Assembly: GCA_027490955.1 (NCBI GenBank)
Contig: JAIXXB010000019.1
Span: 62,001 to 126,000, forward strand
DNA from: Rhodobacter sp.
GTDB taxonomy: Bacteria > Pseudomonadota > Alphaproteobacteria > Rhodobacterales > Rhodobacteraceae
Reading direction: 5' to 3'
DNA: 64,000 bases
The notes under the pieces were generated by a model, which made no database searches, was not told where the DNA came from, and saw nothing but the letters and a program-made list of their open reading frames with translations. Within the stretch, counting starts at the first letter, position 1, and the number at the start of each line of letters is the position of its first letter. Shown one piece after another: positions 1 to 10,628 of this stretch. The translations under genes were made by a program, and so were the position numbers.

Positions 1-1311
<1,311 letters not shown>

Positions 1312-1332
1312 GGGCTGGGTTTCAGCAAAACC

Positions 1333-1361
1333 AAAGCGCGCGGGCCTGCCTCGCGCGCTTT
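1333..1361 (+). terminator. Hairpin after katG
   Basis: AAAGCGCGCG and CGCGCGCTTT form a perfect 10-bp stem with a 9-nt loop, 22 bases after the katG stop. The stem has A-T pairs at its base, so it could act in both directions. It also lies downstream of the convergent hydrolase gene. There is no long T run, so terminator function is likely but not certain. Confidence 0.7.
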
Positions 1362-1460
1362 GACTATATCCAAACATCTATTTGCAAACATCGCCCCATT
1401 CATTGCCCCATGCATCGCCCCATTCGGCGCGCCGCCTTGGTTGGGCCAGCGCGCCTGCCG

Positions 1461-2333
1461 CTATGGCAGCGTCACGGCAAGCCAATCCATCACATCATCG
1501 AACCAGCGGTCTGACAATTTCTGCTGCTGCCTGATGCCAAAGCCATGCCCGCCATCGCCATAAATGTGGCAGGCAACCCGAACGCCCGCAGCATGCGCCA
1601 TTTGCGCCAGCGCAGCCGTTGAAAACGGCGCGACAACGTCATCATCGGCCGCCGCAATCAGGCATAGGGGCGGGCAATCGGCTGGGATGGTAGAGCCGCC
1701 GCGCCATGCGGGATAGACAGGCACGGCAAAGGCGGGGCGGCAGTCTGCTGGGGCTGCAAGGGCAAGGTCTACGGCCACGCCGCCACCGGCGGAAAACCCC
1801 ATAACGCCCAGTCGCGCAGGATCAATCCCAAAGCGCGCGGCCCCAGCGCGGATCACCCGCATCGCCTGCCGACCATCCGCCTCGGCCAGATCGCGGCCCG
1901 CCGAAATCTCGCCCGATCCGCTGGGTGGGGTGGCTTGGCCCGGATGCGCCCTCTCTAGCCGCTGATCCAATTCTTGCATAAAACGTGGGATGTCCGCGTC
2001 ATCCTGTGGCATCGGCCAAACGCGATAGGTCAACACAAAGGCGTCAATCCCGCGCAGGGCCAGCGCCCGTGCCACATCATAGCCTTCGTTGTCGATCGAC
2101 ACGAAATGAAATGCGCCCCCCGGAACCACAAGCATGGAAAGACCGCGGCCCTTTGCCTGCGCGGGAAAGCGCGTAAGGCGCGCGCGCGTCACGTTGCGGA
2201 TCCAGCGCTCTGGCACCTGCGGATTGGGATTGTCAAAGATCACTTCGCGGCGGTCATTGACAAACCCATCTGGCGCGCCTTGCGGCCAAAGGTCGATAAC
2301 TTCCGTTGCGCCTTCTGGCATGTTTACCATCAT
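1461..2333 (-). CDS. Alpha/beta hydrolase (acetyl-esterase / dienelactone hydrolase-like)
   Basis: A 290-residue cytosolic alpha/beta hydrolase. The oxyanion-hole segment reads VPGGAF (where many members have HGGG), the nucleophile elbow is GFSAGG, the acid is probably in AADDDVV, and the catalytic His is in GDGGHGFG. This order matches the acetyl-xylan esterase / bacterial lipase-like (esterase/lipase) group. The frame is open 99 bases further upstream, but I place the start at the ATG at 2333 (or the next codon, 2330) because GAAGGAAG sits just upstream on the minus strand. No signal peptide is seen. It stands alone, convergent with katG. The substrate cannot be predicted from the sequence. 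Confidence 0.85.
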   Translation of the reverse strand: MMVNMPEGATEVIDLWPQGAPDGFVNDRREVIFDNPNPQVPERWIRNVTRARLTRFPAQAKGRGLSMLVVPGGAFHFVSIDNEGYDVARALALRGIDAFVLTYRVWPMPQDDADIPRFMQELDQRLERAHPGQATPPSGSGEISAGRDLAEADGRQAMRVIRAGAARFGIDPARLGVMGFSAGGGVAVDLALAAPADCRPAFAVPVYPAWRGGSTIPADCPPLCLIAAADDDVVAPFSTAALAQMAHAAGVRVACHIYGDGGHGFGIRQQQKLSDRWFDDVMDWLAVTLP

Positions 2334-2573
2334 CAAATGTCTTCCTTCATCGGCTGGGACAGGGTCAGATTGCCCAGCTTGCATTTTTGCATGTCTTAAG
2401 CCGAGCGCATGATGCAGACGACTTTGCAGCAAAGCAATGTGAATTCACCCCCAAGTTTGCGCTTGACCGCGGCTGCGATCGGCGCGGCGCGCAAATCTGG
2501 AACAACGGCGGCGCATGGCTGGCAGCCCATGCTTGCCATTTGGCAAAGCCATCCTTTGATTTCAAAGGAAATT

Positions 2574-2650
2574 TGGTAGGCCCGGAGGGACTCGAACCCC
2601 CAACCAAGGCGTTATGAGCGCCCTGCTCTAACCAATTGAGCTACAGGCCC
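2574..2650 (-). tRNA. tRNA with CAU anticodon (elongator Met or Ile2)
   Basis: Read on the minus strand this is a 77-nt cloverleaf. The acceptor is GGGCCTG paired with CGGGCCT (including G-U pairs), followed by the discriminator A and an encoded CCA. The D-arm is GCTC..GAGC, the anticodon stem GGGCG/CGCCT has loop CTCATAA, and the T-arm contains TTCGAGT. The anticodon is CAU. It is not an initiator tRNA: position 1-72 is a G-U pair rather than a mismatch, and the anticodon stem lacks the three consecutive G-C pairs. Choosing between elongator Met and the lysidine-modified Ile2 needs a covariance-model comparison. Alphaproteobacterial tRNAs with a GGGCCTGTAGCTC start are, from memory, usually called Ile2. 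Confidence 0.95.
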
Positions 2651-2780
2651 CTGAGAGAGCGCCTACAGGGTTTGACTAAGGCCAAGCGGCGGCTGGGTCA
2701 AGATACCGCTTGCGCCTTTTCAATTGCGCAGGCTTGCGCTATCTGGCCGCAACGATTCCCCCTACGCGCGAGGCACCCTG

Positions 2781-3836
2781 ATGAGCAACACGGACGCAAG
2801 GCGGAAAGGCCTGACCTATGCGCAGGCGGGCGTGGACATTGATGCGGGCAATGCGCTGGTCGAGGCGATCAAGCCCGCGGCCAAACGCACGGCGCGGTCT
2901 GGTGTGATGTCGGGCCTTGGCGGGTTTGGCGCGCTGTTTGATCTGAAAGGCGCGGGGTATAAAGACCCGATTTTGGTGGCGGCAACGGATGGTGTGGGCA
3001 CCAAACTGCGCATTGCGATTGACACGGGCCATGTGGACACAATCGGCGTGGATTTGGTGGCGATGTGCGTCAATGATCTGGTCTGCCAAGGGGCAGAGCC
3101 ATTGTTTTTCCTTGATTATTTTGCCACAGGCAAGCTGGATGTGGAACAGGCCACCCGCATCATCAACGGCATTGCGGCAGGCTGTGAGGCGTCAGGCTGC
3201 GCGCTGATCGGCGGCGAGACGGCGGAAATGCCGGGCATGTATCATGGGGGCGATTTCGACCTTGCAGGTTTTGCCGTGGGCGCGATGGAGCGCGGGCATG
3301 ATCTGCCCAGCGGCGTGCAAGCGGGGGATGTGATCCTTGGGCTTGCGTCAAATGGCGTGCATTCCAACGGCTATTCCTTTGTGCGCAAAGTGGTCGAAAT
3401 GTCAGGGCTGAACTGGGACAGCCCTTCGCCTTTTGCACAGGGAACTTTGGGCGCGGCGCTGCTGGCGCCAACGCGGCTTTATGTGAAACAGGCGCTGGCG
3501 GCAGTGCGGGCAGGGGGGGTGCATGCGCTGGCCCATATCACAGGCGGCGGCATCACCGAAAACCCGCCGCGCGTGGTGCCAGAGGGGCTGGCCTGCGAGA
3601 TTGACCTATCAAGCTGGGCCTTGCCTGCCGTGTTCCGCTGGTTGGCACAGACGGCAGGGATGAGCGAGCCTGAACTTTTGAAAACATTCAACTGCGGCAT
3701 TGGCATGATGCTGGTGGTGGATGCTGCAAGGGCAGATGCCATCACCGCGCTGCTTGCGGATATGGGCGAGACTGTCACCCGCATCGGCCAAATCACCAAA
3801 GGGCAGGGCGTGATCTACCAAGGCCGCCTGCTGTGA
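2781..3836 (+). CDS. purM: Phosphoribosylformylglycinamidine cyclo-ligase
   Basis: AIR synthetase, the fifth step of de novo purine synthesis: ATP-dependent ring closure of FGAM to AIR in the cytosol. It has 351 residues, the usual length. Visible signatures are the glycine-rich GLGGFG (45-50), the ATP-binding ATDGVGTKL (68-76), [16 protein letters not shown] (95-110) and [10 protein letters not shown]. The frame is open further upstream, but the ATG at 2781 is preferred because GAGG lies 7 bases before it and because the N-terminus [20 protein letters not shown] matches the family. The stop overlaps the GTG start of purN by 4 bp, so the two are translationally coupled. Confidence 0.97.
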   Translation: MSNTDARRKGLTYAQAGVDIDAGNALVEAIKPAAKRTARSGVMSGLGGFGALFDLKGAGYKDPILVAATDGVGTKLRIAIDTGHVDTIGVDLVAMCVNDLVCQGAEPLFFLDYFATGKLDVEQATRIINGIAAGCEASGCALIGGETAEMPGMYHGGDFDLAGFAVGAMERGHDLPSGVQAGDVILGLASNGVHSNGYSFVRKVVEMSGLNWDSPSPFAQGTLGAALLAPTRLYVKQALAAVRAGGVHALAHITGGGITENPPRVVPEGLACEIDLSSWALPAVFRWLAQTAGMSEPELLKTFNCGIGMMLVVDAARADAITALLADMGETVTRIGQITKGQGVIYQGRLL

Positions 3837-4423
3837 AACGCATAGCCATCCTGATATCGGGTGGCGGCTCGAATATGATGGCGCTGCTGCGCGATATGGC
3901 GGGCGATCATCCCGCCCGCCCCGTTCTGGTGGCCAGCAATGACCCCGCCGCCGCAGGTCTGGCGCGGGCCGAGGCCGCGGGGGTGGCAACCCTTGCGCTG
4001 GATCATCGCGGCTATGGCACGCGGGCGGCCTTTGAATCCGATCTTGCCCGCGCGCTGCATGATGTGCGCCCCGATATCATCGCGCTGGCAGGGTTCATGC
4101 GCATCCTCTCGCCCGAATTCGTCGGCCAGTTTGCGGGCAAAATGCTGAACATCCACCCCTCATTGCTGCCGAAATATCCTGGCCTTCACACCCATGCCCG
4201 CGCGATTGCGGCGGGTGATACCGAGGCAGGCTGCACTGTGCATGAGGTGACGGCAGATTTGGACGCAGGCCCGATTTTGGGGCAGGCAAGGGTCACGATT
4301 GAGGCAGGCGAGACGGAAGCCAGCCTTGCCGCCAAGGTCTTGGTGCAAGAACACCGCCTTTACCCTGCTGTGCTGCGCGCCTTTGCCAGTGGCGATCGGC
4401 AACCGATTTTCCTTACAGAATGA
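3833..4423 (+). CDS. purN: Phosphoribosylglycinamide formyltransferase
   Basis: GAR transformylase, which transfers a formyl group from 10-formyl-THF to GAR in purine synthesis. It has 196 residues. The family's catalytic residues appear at exactly the E. coli positions: Asn106 and His108 in LNIHPSLLP, and Asp144 in TADLDAGPI. The N-terminal ISGGGSN loop binds the phosphate of GAR. Translation starts at GTG 3833, inside the purM stop (GTGA overlap). The 3' end overlaps the convergent RTX gene by 11 bases. Confidence 0.97.
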   Translation: MKRIAILISGGGSNMMALLRDMAGDHPARPVLVASNDPAAAGLARAEAAGVATLALDHRGYGTRAAFESDLARALHDVRPDIIALAGFMRILSPEFVGQFAGKMLNIHPSLLPKYPGLHTHARAIAAGDTEAGCTVHEVTADLDAGPILGQARVTIEAGETEASLAAKVLVQEHRLYPAVLRAFASGDRQPIFLTE

Positions 4424-6395
4424 AATCAGCGGCGCTAAACAGGGCAAGCTGCCGCTCATCGGCAAAAGACACCAGACCAATCCCGCCTATTTTGCCCAAA
4501 TCCAATTGTACAATGCCACCAGCGATGCGCAGCGCGCCGCGCACCTCGGCCCATGTGGCGTCATAGGCGGACAGATCAACGCGGTCGCTACCCTGTTCAA
4601 AGACGAGGATGCGATCCCGCCCTGCGTTTGCTTCGAAAACAAACACATCGCGCCCGCGCCCCCCTGATAAGGTGTCATTGCCCGCGCCACCGTTCAAGAT
4701 GTCATTCTCCCAGCCACCGAACAGCTGATCTGCCTCCGCATCGCCAAACAATCGGTCACTGCCCCAGCCGCCATCTAGCGTGTCATTGTCTGTGCCGCCA
4801 TATATCAGATCAAGCGAGTGGTCGCCGTTTAGGTAATCGCGCCCTGTGCCGCCATACAGCCAATCGGTGTTCAAGCCGCCCAAAAGCGTGTCGTTCCCCT
4901 CATCGCCAAACAACACGGAAAGTCCCCCCGTATCGCCCGTCAGCGTGTCATTGCCACTGCCCCCATACAGCCAGTTTCTACCCCAGCCTCCAAACAACTG
5001 GTCTGCGTCCGCGCCGCCGTAGAGAGCGTCATCGGCATCCCCGCCATACAAAAGATCGCCCCCATCTCCGCCAAAAAGCAGATCACTCATAGCGCCGCCA
5101 TGAAGATCATCATTGCCCAGATCGCCGTAAAGCGTGTCTAGGCCGAATTCGCCAATCAGGTCGTCGTCGCCTGCATGCCCATACAAAAGATCGTTATCAA
5201 AAAAGCCATAGATCGTATCGTTGCCCGCATCGCCGTGCAGCGTATCATTCCCAAATTCGCCAAAAATGCGGTCATCGCCAGCCCCGCCATAGGCGAGATC
5301 ATTGCCTTGGCCAGCGTAAATCGTATCATTTTCGCTGCCGCCAAAAACGAGGTCATTGCCGAGATTTACAGAAATCAGGTCAGCCCCTGCATGGCCATAG
5401 ATCGTGTCATTTACAAAGCCGCCGTAGATCGTGTCATGGCCAGCACCCGCGCCGATCAGATTGCGCGTCACCCCAAGGCCTGTCAGTTGTTCCCCTGCCT
5501 CTGTGCCCAAAATCGGCGGGCGGGTGGCGGTGCTGTATGTGTCATTGGGGGCAAGTTGCACCAAAACGCCGCGGCTGGCGGCAAAGTTTAGCAGCGCCTC
5601 AACATCGGGGCTGCGCGCCAGCGATTCAACCGCCAAAAGGCTGTGGGTGGTATACAGGCTTTGCGCGGCTGTCCAAACCGCATTGCTGCCGGTGTCGAAT
5701 TGGTTTTCGATCAGCACCCCGTCAATCGCCGCGCGGTATTGGGCAAACAGCGCACCCGCCGTGCCGCCCGTTGAATCCCCGCCGATATAGACGCCTGAAT
5801 TGACCACAACCACCGCATTGGGATTGATCGCGCGCACCGCTGCGGCGACGTCGATAACCAGTTGCATCATGGCATCGGCCAGTGATTTGTCAAAACTGCC
5901 GCCACTGCTTGCCGCCTCAAAATAGCGGCCGACATCATCCAAGAAAACGCCGCCATAGCCCGCATTCACCTGTGCCACCGCCTGCGCGATGACCAGTGCG
6001 CGCCAATCGGCATTGCGATAATCGGCAATCAGCGCGTCTGGCCCTGCATTGGCGGCGTCAAAATCCACCCCGCCCAAATTGCCCGATAGCCACGCAGGGG
6101 CGGATGCGGTGATGGTGCCAATATCGCTATTGCTGGGATTGGTGGGCGTGACCCAAGCAGCATCCCAATAGCTGCGGTTGGCGTCGGTCACGGATGTGTT
6201 GACATAGGCCAGCACGGTTTTCCCGCCCGCCGCAAATGCAGCCAATTGCGCACCCGTCAGCGTGGGTGCGCCGCTTGCGATCCCGCTTTCGGTGATGATC
6301 AGTTGTGCGCCCGAGCTTGCCAAACTCGCCTGCGTGACCCCGACAAATTGCAAAGCAAAACTAGAAAAACTCGTCACCGCGGCCCCCTTAAGCAT
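4413..6395 (-). CDS. Secreted RTX protein with GH114/TM1410-like glycosidase head
   Basis: A 660-residue two-part protein. Residues about 1-310 look like a TIM-barrel of the GH114/TM1410-like group (endo-alpha-1,4-polygalactosaminidase relatives): VLAYVNTS, a DADYRN-like segment and the characteristic GYGGVFLDDVGRYFEA, in which the Asp residues are candidate catalytic acids. Residues about 318-590 hold roughly thirty GGxGxDxxx calcium-binding nonapeptides, followed by a C-terminal region typical of type I secretion substrates. There is no Sec signal. The ATG at 6395 has no ribosome site; the in-frame GTG at 6377 has AAGGGGG 5 bases before it and may be the true start. No ABC/HlyD transporter genes are adjacent. 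The likely role is an extracellular enzyme acting on polysaccharide; the activity is inferred. Confidence 0.85.
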   Translation of the reverse strand: MLKGAAVTSFSSFALQFVGVTQASLASSGAQLIITESGIASGAPTLTGAQLAAFAAGGKTVLAYVNTSVTDANRSYWDAAWVTPTNPSNSDIGTITASAPAWLSGNLGGVDFDAANAGPDALIADYRNADWRALVIAQAVAQVNAGYGGVFLDDVGRYFEAASSGGSFDKSLADAMMQLVIDVAAAVRAINPNAVVVVNSGVYIGGDSTGGTAGALFAQYRAAIDGVLIENQFDTGSNAVWTAAQSLYTTHSLLAVESLARSPDVEALLNFAASRGVLVQLAPNDTYSTATRPPILGTEAGEQLTGLGVTRNLIGAGAGHDTIYGGFVNDTIYGHAGADLISVNLGNDLVFGGSENDTIYAGQGNDLAYGGAGDDRIFGEFGNDTLHGDAGNDTIYGFFDNDLLYGHAGDDDLIGEFGLDTLYGDLGNDDLHGGAMSDLLFGGDGGDLLYGGDADDALYGGADADQLFGGWGRNWLYGGSGNDTLTGDTGGLSVLFGDEGNDTLLGGLNTDWLYGGTGRDYLNGDHSLDLIYGGTDNDTLDGGWGSDRLFGDAEADQLFGGWENDILNGGAGNDTLSGGRGRDVFVFEANAGRDRILVFEQGSDRVDLSAYDATWAEVRGALRIAGGIVQLDLGKIGGIGLVSFADERQLALFSAADFIL

Positions 6396-6517
6396 GTGGC
6401 TGCGACGCTAAGCTTTAAGGCGAGTTGGGTCAAGGCCAATGCCCCCTCTTTCCTTTTGCCATCATTCACCCTAAAGCGGCATCTGCGGGATACCCCCGCG
6501 CCACATGAAAGACGCCC

Positions 6518-7690
6518 ATGCGCACCATCACCACGACCGCCGACCTTGCCGAGTTTTGCCAACGTGCCAAATCCGAGGCCTATGTCACCCTAGATACCGA
6601 ATTTCTGCGCGAGCGCACCTATTGGTCAAAGCTTTGCCTGATTCAAGCCGCCCTGCCCGTCAATGGGCCAAGCGGCGGTGAGGCCGTGCTGATCGACCCC
6701 ATTGAGGGGGATCAGATGTCGATGGAGCCGCTGTATGATTTGTTCCGCCACAGGGGCACAGTCAAGGTGTTTCATGCCGCGCGGCAGGATTTGGAAATTT
6801 TCTTTGTCGAAGGCAATGTCTTTCCAACCCCAATGTTTGACACGCAAGTGGCCGCGATGGTCTGCGGATTTGGCGAACAGGTCGGATACGAGACGCTGGT
6901 CAAGAAAATCGCCAAGGCCGATTTGGACAAAACCTCGCGCTTTACCGATTGGTCGCGCAGGCCGCTGACGGCGGCGCAGGCCGAATATGCGCTGGCCGAT
7001 GTCACACATCTGCGCCAGATTTACGAACATCTTTCGGCGCAAATTACCGCCTCGAACCGCACCGAATGGGTGGCCGAAGAGATGGCGATTTTGACAGACC
7101 CTGCCACCTACACTGTCCATCCCCATGAGGCGTGGCTGCGCGTGAAAACCCGCACCACATCGGGGCGCTTTTTGGCCGTGGTCAAAGAACTGGCCCAGTT
7201 TCGCGAATCTTATGCCCAAAGCAATAATGTGCCGCGCTCGCGCGTAATGAAAGACGATGCTTTGCTGGAACTGGCCTCGACCCGCCCGACCAATATCGAA
7301 GAATTGGGCCGTTCCCGCCTGCTGATGCGCGAAGGGCGCAAGGCCGAAATTGCCGAAGGTATTCTGGCGGCCATCAAACGCGGCATGGAGATGCGCGCCG
7401 AAGACATGCCGCGCATGGATGGCAGGGCCGAGCAATTGCAAGTCAACCCTGCGCTGGCCGATCTTTTGCGCGTGCTGCTAAAAGCAAAATCCGAAAGCCT
7501 TGGCGTGGCCCCGCGCCTGATCGCCTCGGCTGCGGAACTGGATGCGATTGCGGCGGGCCAACGCGATTTGCCCGTTCTAAAGGGCTGGCGGGCGCAAGCC
7601 TTTGGCAGCGACGCCATCCGCCTGTGCAAAGGCGAAATCGCCCTGTCGGCCAAAGGCCACGATGTGCGCGTGGTCGAGTTGGAAAAATAG
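6518..7690 (+). CDS. rnd: Ribonuclease D
   Basis: A 3'-5' exoribonuclease that trims tRNA and other structured RNA precursors. It has 390 residues. The DEDDy active site is complete: Asp26 and Glu28 in TLDTEF, Asp91 in ARQDLEIF, and Tyr157 with Asp161 in YALADVTHL. An HRDC domain follows at about 215-290 and a C-terminal helical domain after it, as in E. coli RNase D. The upstream ribosome site is weak (GAAAGA). It is divergent from the RTX gene and convergent with a lipoprotein gene 2 bases away. Confidence 0.95.
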   Translation: MRTITTTADLAEFCQRAKSEAYVTLDTEFLRERTYWSKLCLIQAALPVNGPSGGEAVLIDPIEGDQMSMEPLYDLFRHRGTVKVFHAARQDLEIFFVEGNVFPTPMFDTQVAAMVCGFGEQVGYETLVKKIAKADLDKTSRFTDWSRRPLTAAQAEYALADVTHLRQIYEHLSAQITASNRTEWVAEEMAILTDPATYTVHPHEAWLRVKTRTTSGRFLAVVKELAQFRESYAQSNNVPRSRVMKDDALLELASTRPTNIEELGRSRLLMREGRKAEIAEGILAAIKRGMEMRAEDMPRMDGRAEQLQVNPALADLLRVLLKAKSESLGVAPRLIASAAELDAIAAGQRDLPVLKGWRAQAFGSDAIRLCKGEIALSAKGHDVRVVELEK

Positions 7691-7692
7691 GC

Positions 7693-8154
7693 CTAAGGCC
7701 GCGCTGATTTTTCGTTTTGCCCGCCGCGCACGATGATGCGTTTGGCCGATGCAAGCGTGTCGGCGCGCAGGCTGACCGCGGCCGTAATCTCGCGCGAGCG
7801 CGGCGTAGAGACGGCCGCGCCTGCCGGCGCGGGAATGGCGCGGAAATCGATCACCAAATTGCCCGCCTCATCCACATCATTCACAACCAAATCCGCCTGC
7901 CAATAGCCCTGCGTTGCCGCCCGCCCCGTGGCGCGCACCAGCGCCCCCGAGGGCAGCTTTTCAATCTTCATATCAACAATCATTTCGATCAACGGGCGCG
8001 GATCGGCGGGCCGTTCCAGCGAAAACTCGGCCACGCTATCGGCGCGCGGGCCAAACCAATTCATCGGGTTCAAACGCGAGTTGGATAGCCCTGCACACCC
8101 TGCCAGCAGGCCAAGGGCAAGAAGGGCGGAAAGAATGCGGGCGCTGCGTGTCAT
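7693..8154 (-). CDS. Small conserved lipoprotein of unknown function
   Basis: A 153-residue predicted lipoprotein. A short positive N-terminus (MTRSAR) is followed by a hydrophobic stretch and the lipobox L17-A18-G19-C20, so the mature protein would be anchored by Cys20. The rest is soluble with alternating short strands (IVDMKIEKLPSGALVRATG, then DLVVNDVDEAGNLVIDFRAIP), suggesting a small beta-rich domain. I do not recognise a family with an assigned function; similar lipoproteins appear next to rnd in related genomes, from memory. It ends 2 bases from the convergent rnd stop, leaving no room for a terminator. Confidence 0.8.
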   Translation of the reverse strand: MTRSARILSALLALGLLAGCAGLSNSRLNPMNWFGPRADSVAEFSLERPADPRPLIEMIVDMKIEKLPSGALVRATGRAATQGYWQADLVVNDVDEAGNLVIDFRAIPAPAGAAVSTPRSREITAAVSLRADTLASAKRIIVRGGQNEKSARP

Positions 8155-8269
8155 GTTGATTCCTATCTGATTGCCTAAGGGCTAGCTGAAATGCCGCGCC
8201 TTGGAAAGCCTTTGCGGCACTGGACAGGGCCGCATCCAGCCCTTAGATCACCGCTAAAGGAGCCCGCCC

Positions 8270-8680
8270 ATGCCCACCGCCGCCTTTGAAGATTTGGTCG
8301 AAACTTTCGCCTTTTTGGACGATTGGGAAGACCGCTATCGCCACATCATCGAATTGGGCCGCGCCATGCCCGCCTTGGATGACGCGTTCAAAGTGCCCGC
8401 GCTAAAGGTGCAGGGCTGCGCCAGCCAAGTCTGGCTGCGCCCCACGCCCAAAGGGGATGTATTTGATTTTCAAGGCGAATCTGATGCGCAAATCGTGCGC
8501 GGGCTGATTGCCGTGCTGCATGCGCTGTATGCAGGCCTGCCTGTGGCCGAGGTGGCCGCCATCGACGCCCCCGCGCAAATGGCCCGCCTTGGGCTGACAG
8601 AACATCTGTCGGCACAACGCTCGAACGGGGTGCGCGCCATGGTGCAGCGCATCAAAGAGGTGGCGGCAGCGGCAGGCTAA
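8270..8680 (+). CDS. sufE: SufE cysteine desulfuration protein
   Basis: A 136-residue SufE. It accepts persulfide sulfur from the cysteine desulfurase SufS and passes it to the SUF Fe-S scaffold. The acceptor is Cys50 in KVQGCASQVW, the invariant SufE motif. Start ATG 8270 has AAAGGAG 7 bases upstream. It stands away from any suf operon genes in this window. Its stop overlaps the convergent aminopeptidase gene by 4 bases. Confidence 0.95.
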   Translation: MPTAAFEDLVETFAFLDDWEDRYRHIIELGRAMPALDDAFKVPALKVQGCASQVWLRPTPKGDVFDFQGESDAQIVRGLIAVLHALYAGLPVAEVAAIDAPAQMARLGLTEHLSAQRSNGVRAMVQRIKEVAAAAG

Positions 8681-10482
8681 AGCGGCGCACAAGCGGCGCT
8701 GCACCATGCCAGCGCAGGGGCCGATAGCCGATCGGCTAGGGTATCCAATACGCTTTGGTGATAGGCATCGACCCATTCGCGATCGCCGCGCGAAAGCGCG
8801 CCCGCGTCAATCAAACGGCGGTCAAAAGGAACGAAGGTCAGCGTTTCAAAACACAATTGCGCGCGCCCCGCATCGCCGCCCTGCAGATCTGGCGCAGGCT
8901 GCACCACGATCAGGTTTTCCAGCCGAATGCCAAATTCACCCTCGCGGTAATAGCCCGGTTCATTTGAAAGGATCATCCCCACCTCGAGCGGCACCTCGGA
9001 TATGCGCGACAGGCGCTGTGGCCCCTCATGCACCGACAAAAACGCGCCCACACCATGGCCCGTGCCGTGGTTGAAATCTTGGCCCGCCATCCACAGCGCT
9101 GCGCGCGCCAAAGGGTCCAGATCGCGCCCCGCCAGCCCTGCAGGCCAGCGCGCGCGCGAAATGGCAATCACCCCTTGCAGCACGCGCGTGTAACAGGCGC
9201 GGGCGTAATCGCCCGCCTCTCCCACGGCCACAGTGCGGGTGATATCGGTTGTGCCATCTTTATACTGCGCGCCGCTGTCCACCAACAGCAGGCCATTGGC
9301 CCCGATTTTGCGATTGCTGTCTTCGGTCACGCGGTAATGCATAATCGCGCCATTCGGCCCTGCACCGCAAATCGTATCAAAGCTGATGTCATGCAAGACA
9401 TTGGTCGCGCGCCGATAGCCTTCCAGCGCGCGCACCACATCAATTTCGCTTAAAGCAGGGTCTGATGTGGCCCCATCCAACCATGTCAAAAACTCGACCA
9501 TCGCTGCCCCATCGCGGATATGGGCCGCGCGCATCCCTTCGATTTCGGCAGGGTTTTTGCGCGCTTTGGGATAGCGGGCAGGATCATCGGCCCAAGCCAC
9601 CTCGGTGCCCGCCTGCTGCAAAGCATGGGCCAGCGCCAAAGGGGCCGTGGCAGGGTCCAGCCGCACAGGGCCTGCCAGCGCCGCAATCGCTGGGGCAAAG
9701 GCGGCAGGAGGATGCAGGGTCACATCCGCCCCCATATGGGCCAAGGTTGCCGCATCAAACTTTGCACTATGGGCAAACAAATCCACCTTGCCCGTGTCAT
9801 GCAAAATGGCAAAGCCTTGCAAAACGGGGTTACGCGGCACATCCGCACCGCGAATATTCAAAAGCCAGCACAAAGAATCGGGCAGGGTAATCGCCGCCGC
9901 CCGATGCCCTGCCTGCCGCAACTCTGCCGCAAGCCTTGCACATTTGTCCCTGTGATCCTCGCCCGCCAGCGCAAGGTCATGGGCAAAGGCGCGGCCCATG
10001 GGTGCAGGCGGTTGATCGTGCCAAATCTGGTCAATCAAATTGGCCGCAGGGCGCAGCATAACGCCGCTGCCTGCCAGTGCGGCCTCGATCTTGGCAATCT
10101 CATCGCGAGTGTGCAGCCATGGATCATAGCCGATGTCCCCCGCCGCCAAATGCTGCAAAATCCACGGCCCTGCCTGCTGTTCGGGCCAAGGCACGGGGGT
10201 GAAATGGGCCAAATCAACTTGGCCTTTGACCTGCGTGCGATAGCGCCCATCGATGAACACCCCTGCCACCGCCTGCAGCACCACGCAAAACCCCGCGCTG
10301 CCTGTAAACCCCGTCAACCATTCCAACCGCGCATCGCGCGCGGCGACATATTCACCCTGATGGGCATCGGCGCGCGGCACGATATACCCTGCCAGCCCTG
10401 CCGCGCTGATACCGCCGCGAAGTGCTGCCAGCCGCGCGGGCCCATGCTGCGGGCTGGCTGTGGTTTCAAAGGTTTGGAACAT
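8677..10482 (-). CDS. pepP: Xaa-Pro aminopeptidase (M24B)
   Basis: A 601-residue cytosolic metallopeptidase that removes N-terminal residues preceding proline. The length fits the three-domain, eukaryote-like aminopeptidase P1 form (two creatinase-like N-domains plus catalytic domain) rather than the shorter E. coli PepP. The dinuclear metal ligands are all present: Asp402 (VDSGAQ) and Asp413 (TTDITR), His476 (NHGTGHGVG), Glu508 (SNEPGYY) and Glu522 (RLENL). AAGGAAG is 9 bases before the ATG at 10482. The gene symbol is by family only; the substrate range is inferred. Confidence 0.92.
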   Translation of the reverse strand: MFQTFETTASPQHGPARLAALRGGISAAGLAGYIVPRADAHQGEYVAARDARLEWLTGFTGSAGFCVVLQAVAGVFIDGRYRTQVKGQVDLAHFTPVPWPEQQAGPWILQHLAAGDIGYDPWLHTRDEIAKIEAALAGSGVMLRPAANLIDQIWHDQPPAPMGRAFAHDLALAGEDHRDKCARLAAELRQAGHRAAAITLPDSLCWLLNIRGADVPRNPVLQGFAILHDTGKVDLFAHSAKFDAATLAHMGADVTLHPPAAFAPAIAALAGPVRLDPATAPLALAHALQQAGTEVAWADDPARYPKARKNPAEIEGMRAAHIRDGAAMVEFLTWLDGATSDPALSEIDVVRALEGYRRATNVLHDISFDTICGAGPNGAIMHYRVTEDSNRKIGANGLLLVDSGAQYKDGTTDITRTVAVGEAGDYARACYTRVLQGVIAISRARWPAGLAGRDLDPLARAALWMAGQDFNHGTGHGVGAFLSVHEGPQRLSRISEVPLEVGMILSNEPGYYREGEFGIRLENLIVVQPAPDLQGGDAGRAQLCFETLTFVPFDRRLIDAGALSRGDREWVDAYHQSVLDTLADRLSAPALAWCSAACAPL

Positions 10483-10537
10483 CGCAGGTGACTTCCTTTT
10501 TCATCGCGTCAACGGCGGGATCAGCCGCCTGCCTCCG

Positions 10538-10570
10538 CTTCTTCTTTTCAAAAATATCCCACGGGGGGAG
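10538..10570 (+). repeat. Intergenic element A (CTTCTTCTTTT..AAATATCC family), copy 1
   Basis: The sequence CTTCTTCTTTTCAAAAATATCC followed by C and then ACGGGGGGAG lies between the cobT stop and the pepP start. The same arrangement recurs at 20044-20073 (inverted), 20098-20126 and 23301-23330, always at gene ends. It is a pyrimidine run, an AAATATCC box and a G run. Confidence 0.75.
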
Positions 10571-10611
10571 TCTTGCGTGCTTGCGCGCAAGACGGGGGGT
10601 GTGAAACCCCC
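10570..10611 (-). terminator. Two adjacent hairpins downstream of cobT
   Basis: In the direction of cobT transcription the first hairpin is ACCCCC/GGGGGT (10595-10611, 5-nt loop). The second is GTCTTGCG/CGCAAGAC (10570-10593, 8-nt loop). Intergenic element A follows. No uninterrupted T tract is seen, so this may be a terminator or an mRNA 3'-end stabiliser. The rest of 10483-10628 holds nothing else that I can identify. Confidence 0.5.
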
Positions 10612-10628
10612 AATTCCAGCCCCGCCAT

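Noticed and set aside
2574-2650. Initiator tRNA-fMet
   Set aside because: The G1-U72 pair and the anticodon stem without three G-C pairs do not fit an initiator.
2672-2706. purM promoter TTGACT..AGATAC
   Set aside because: The spacer is about 23 bases and the -10 match is poor.
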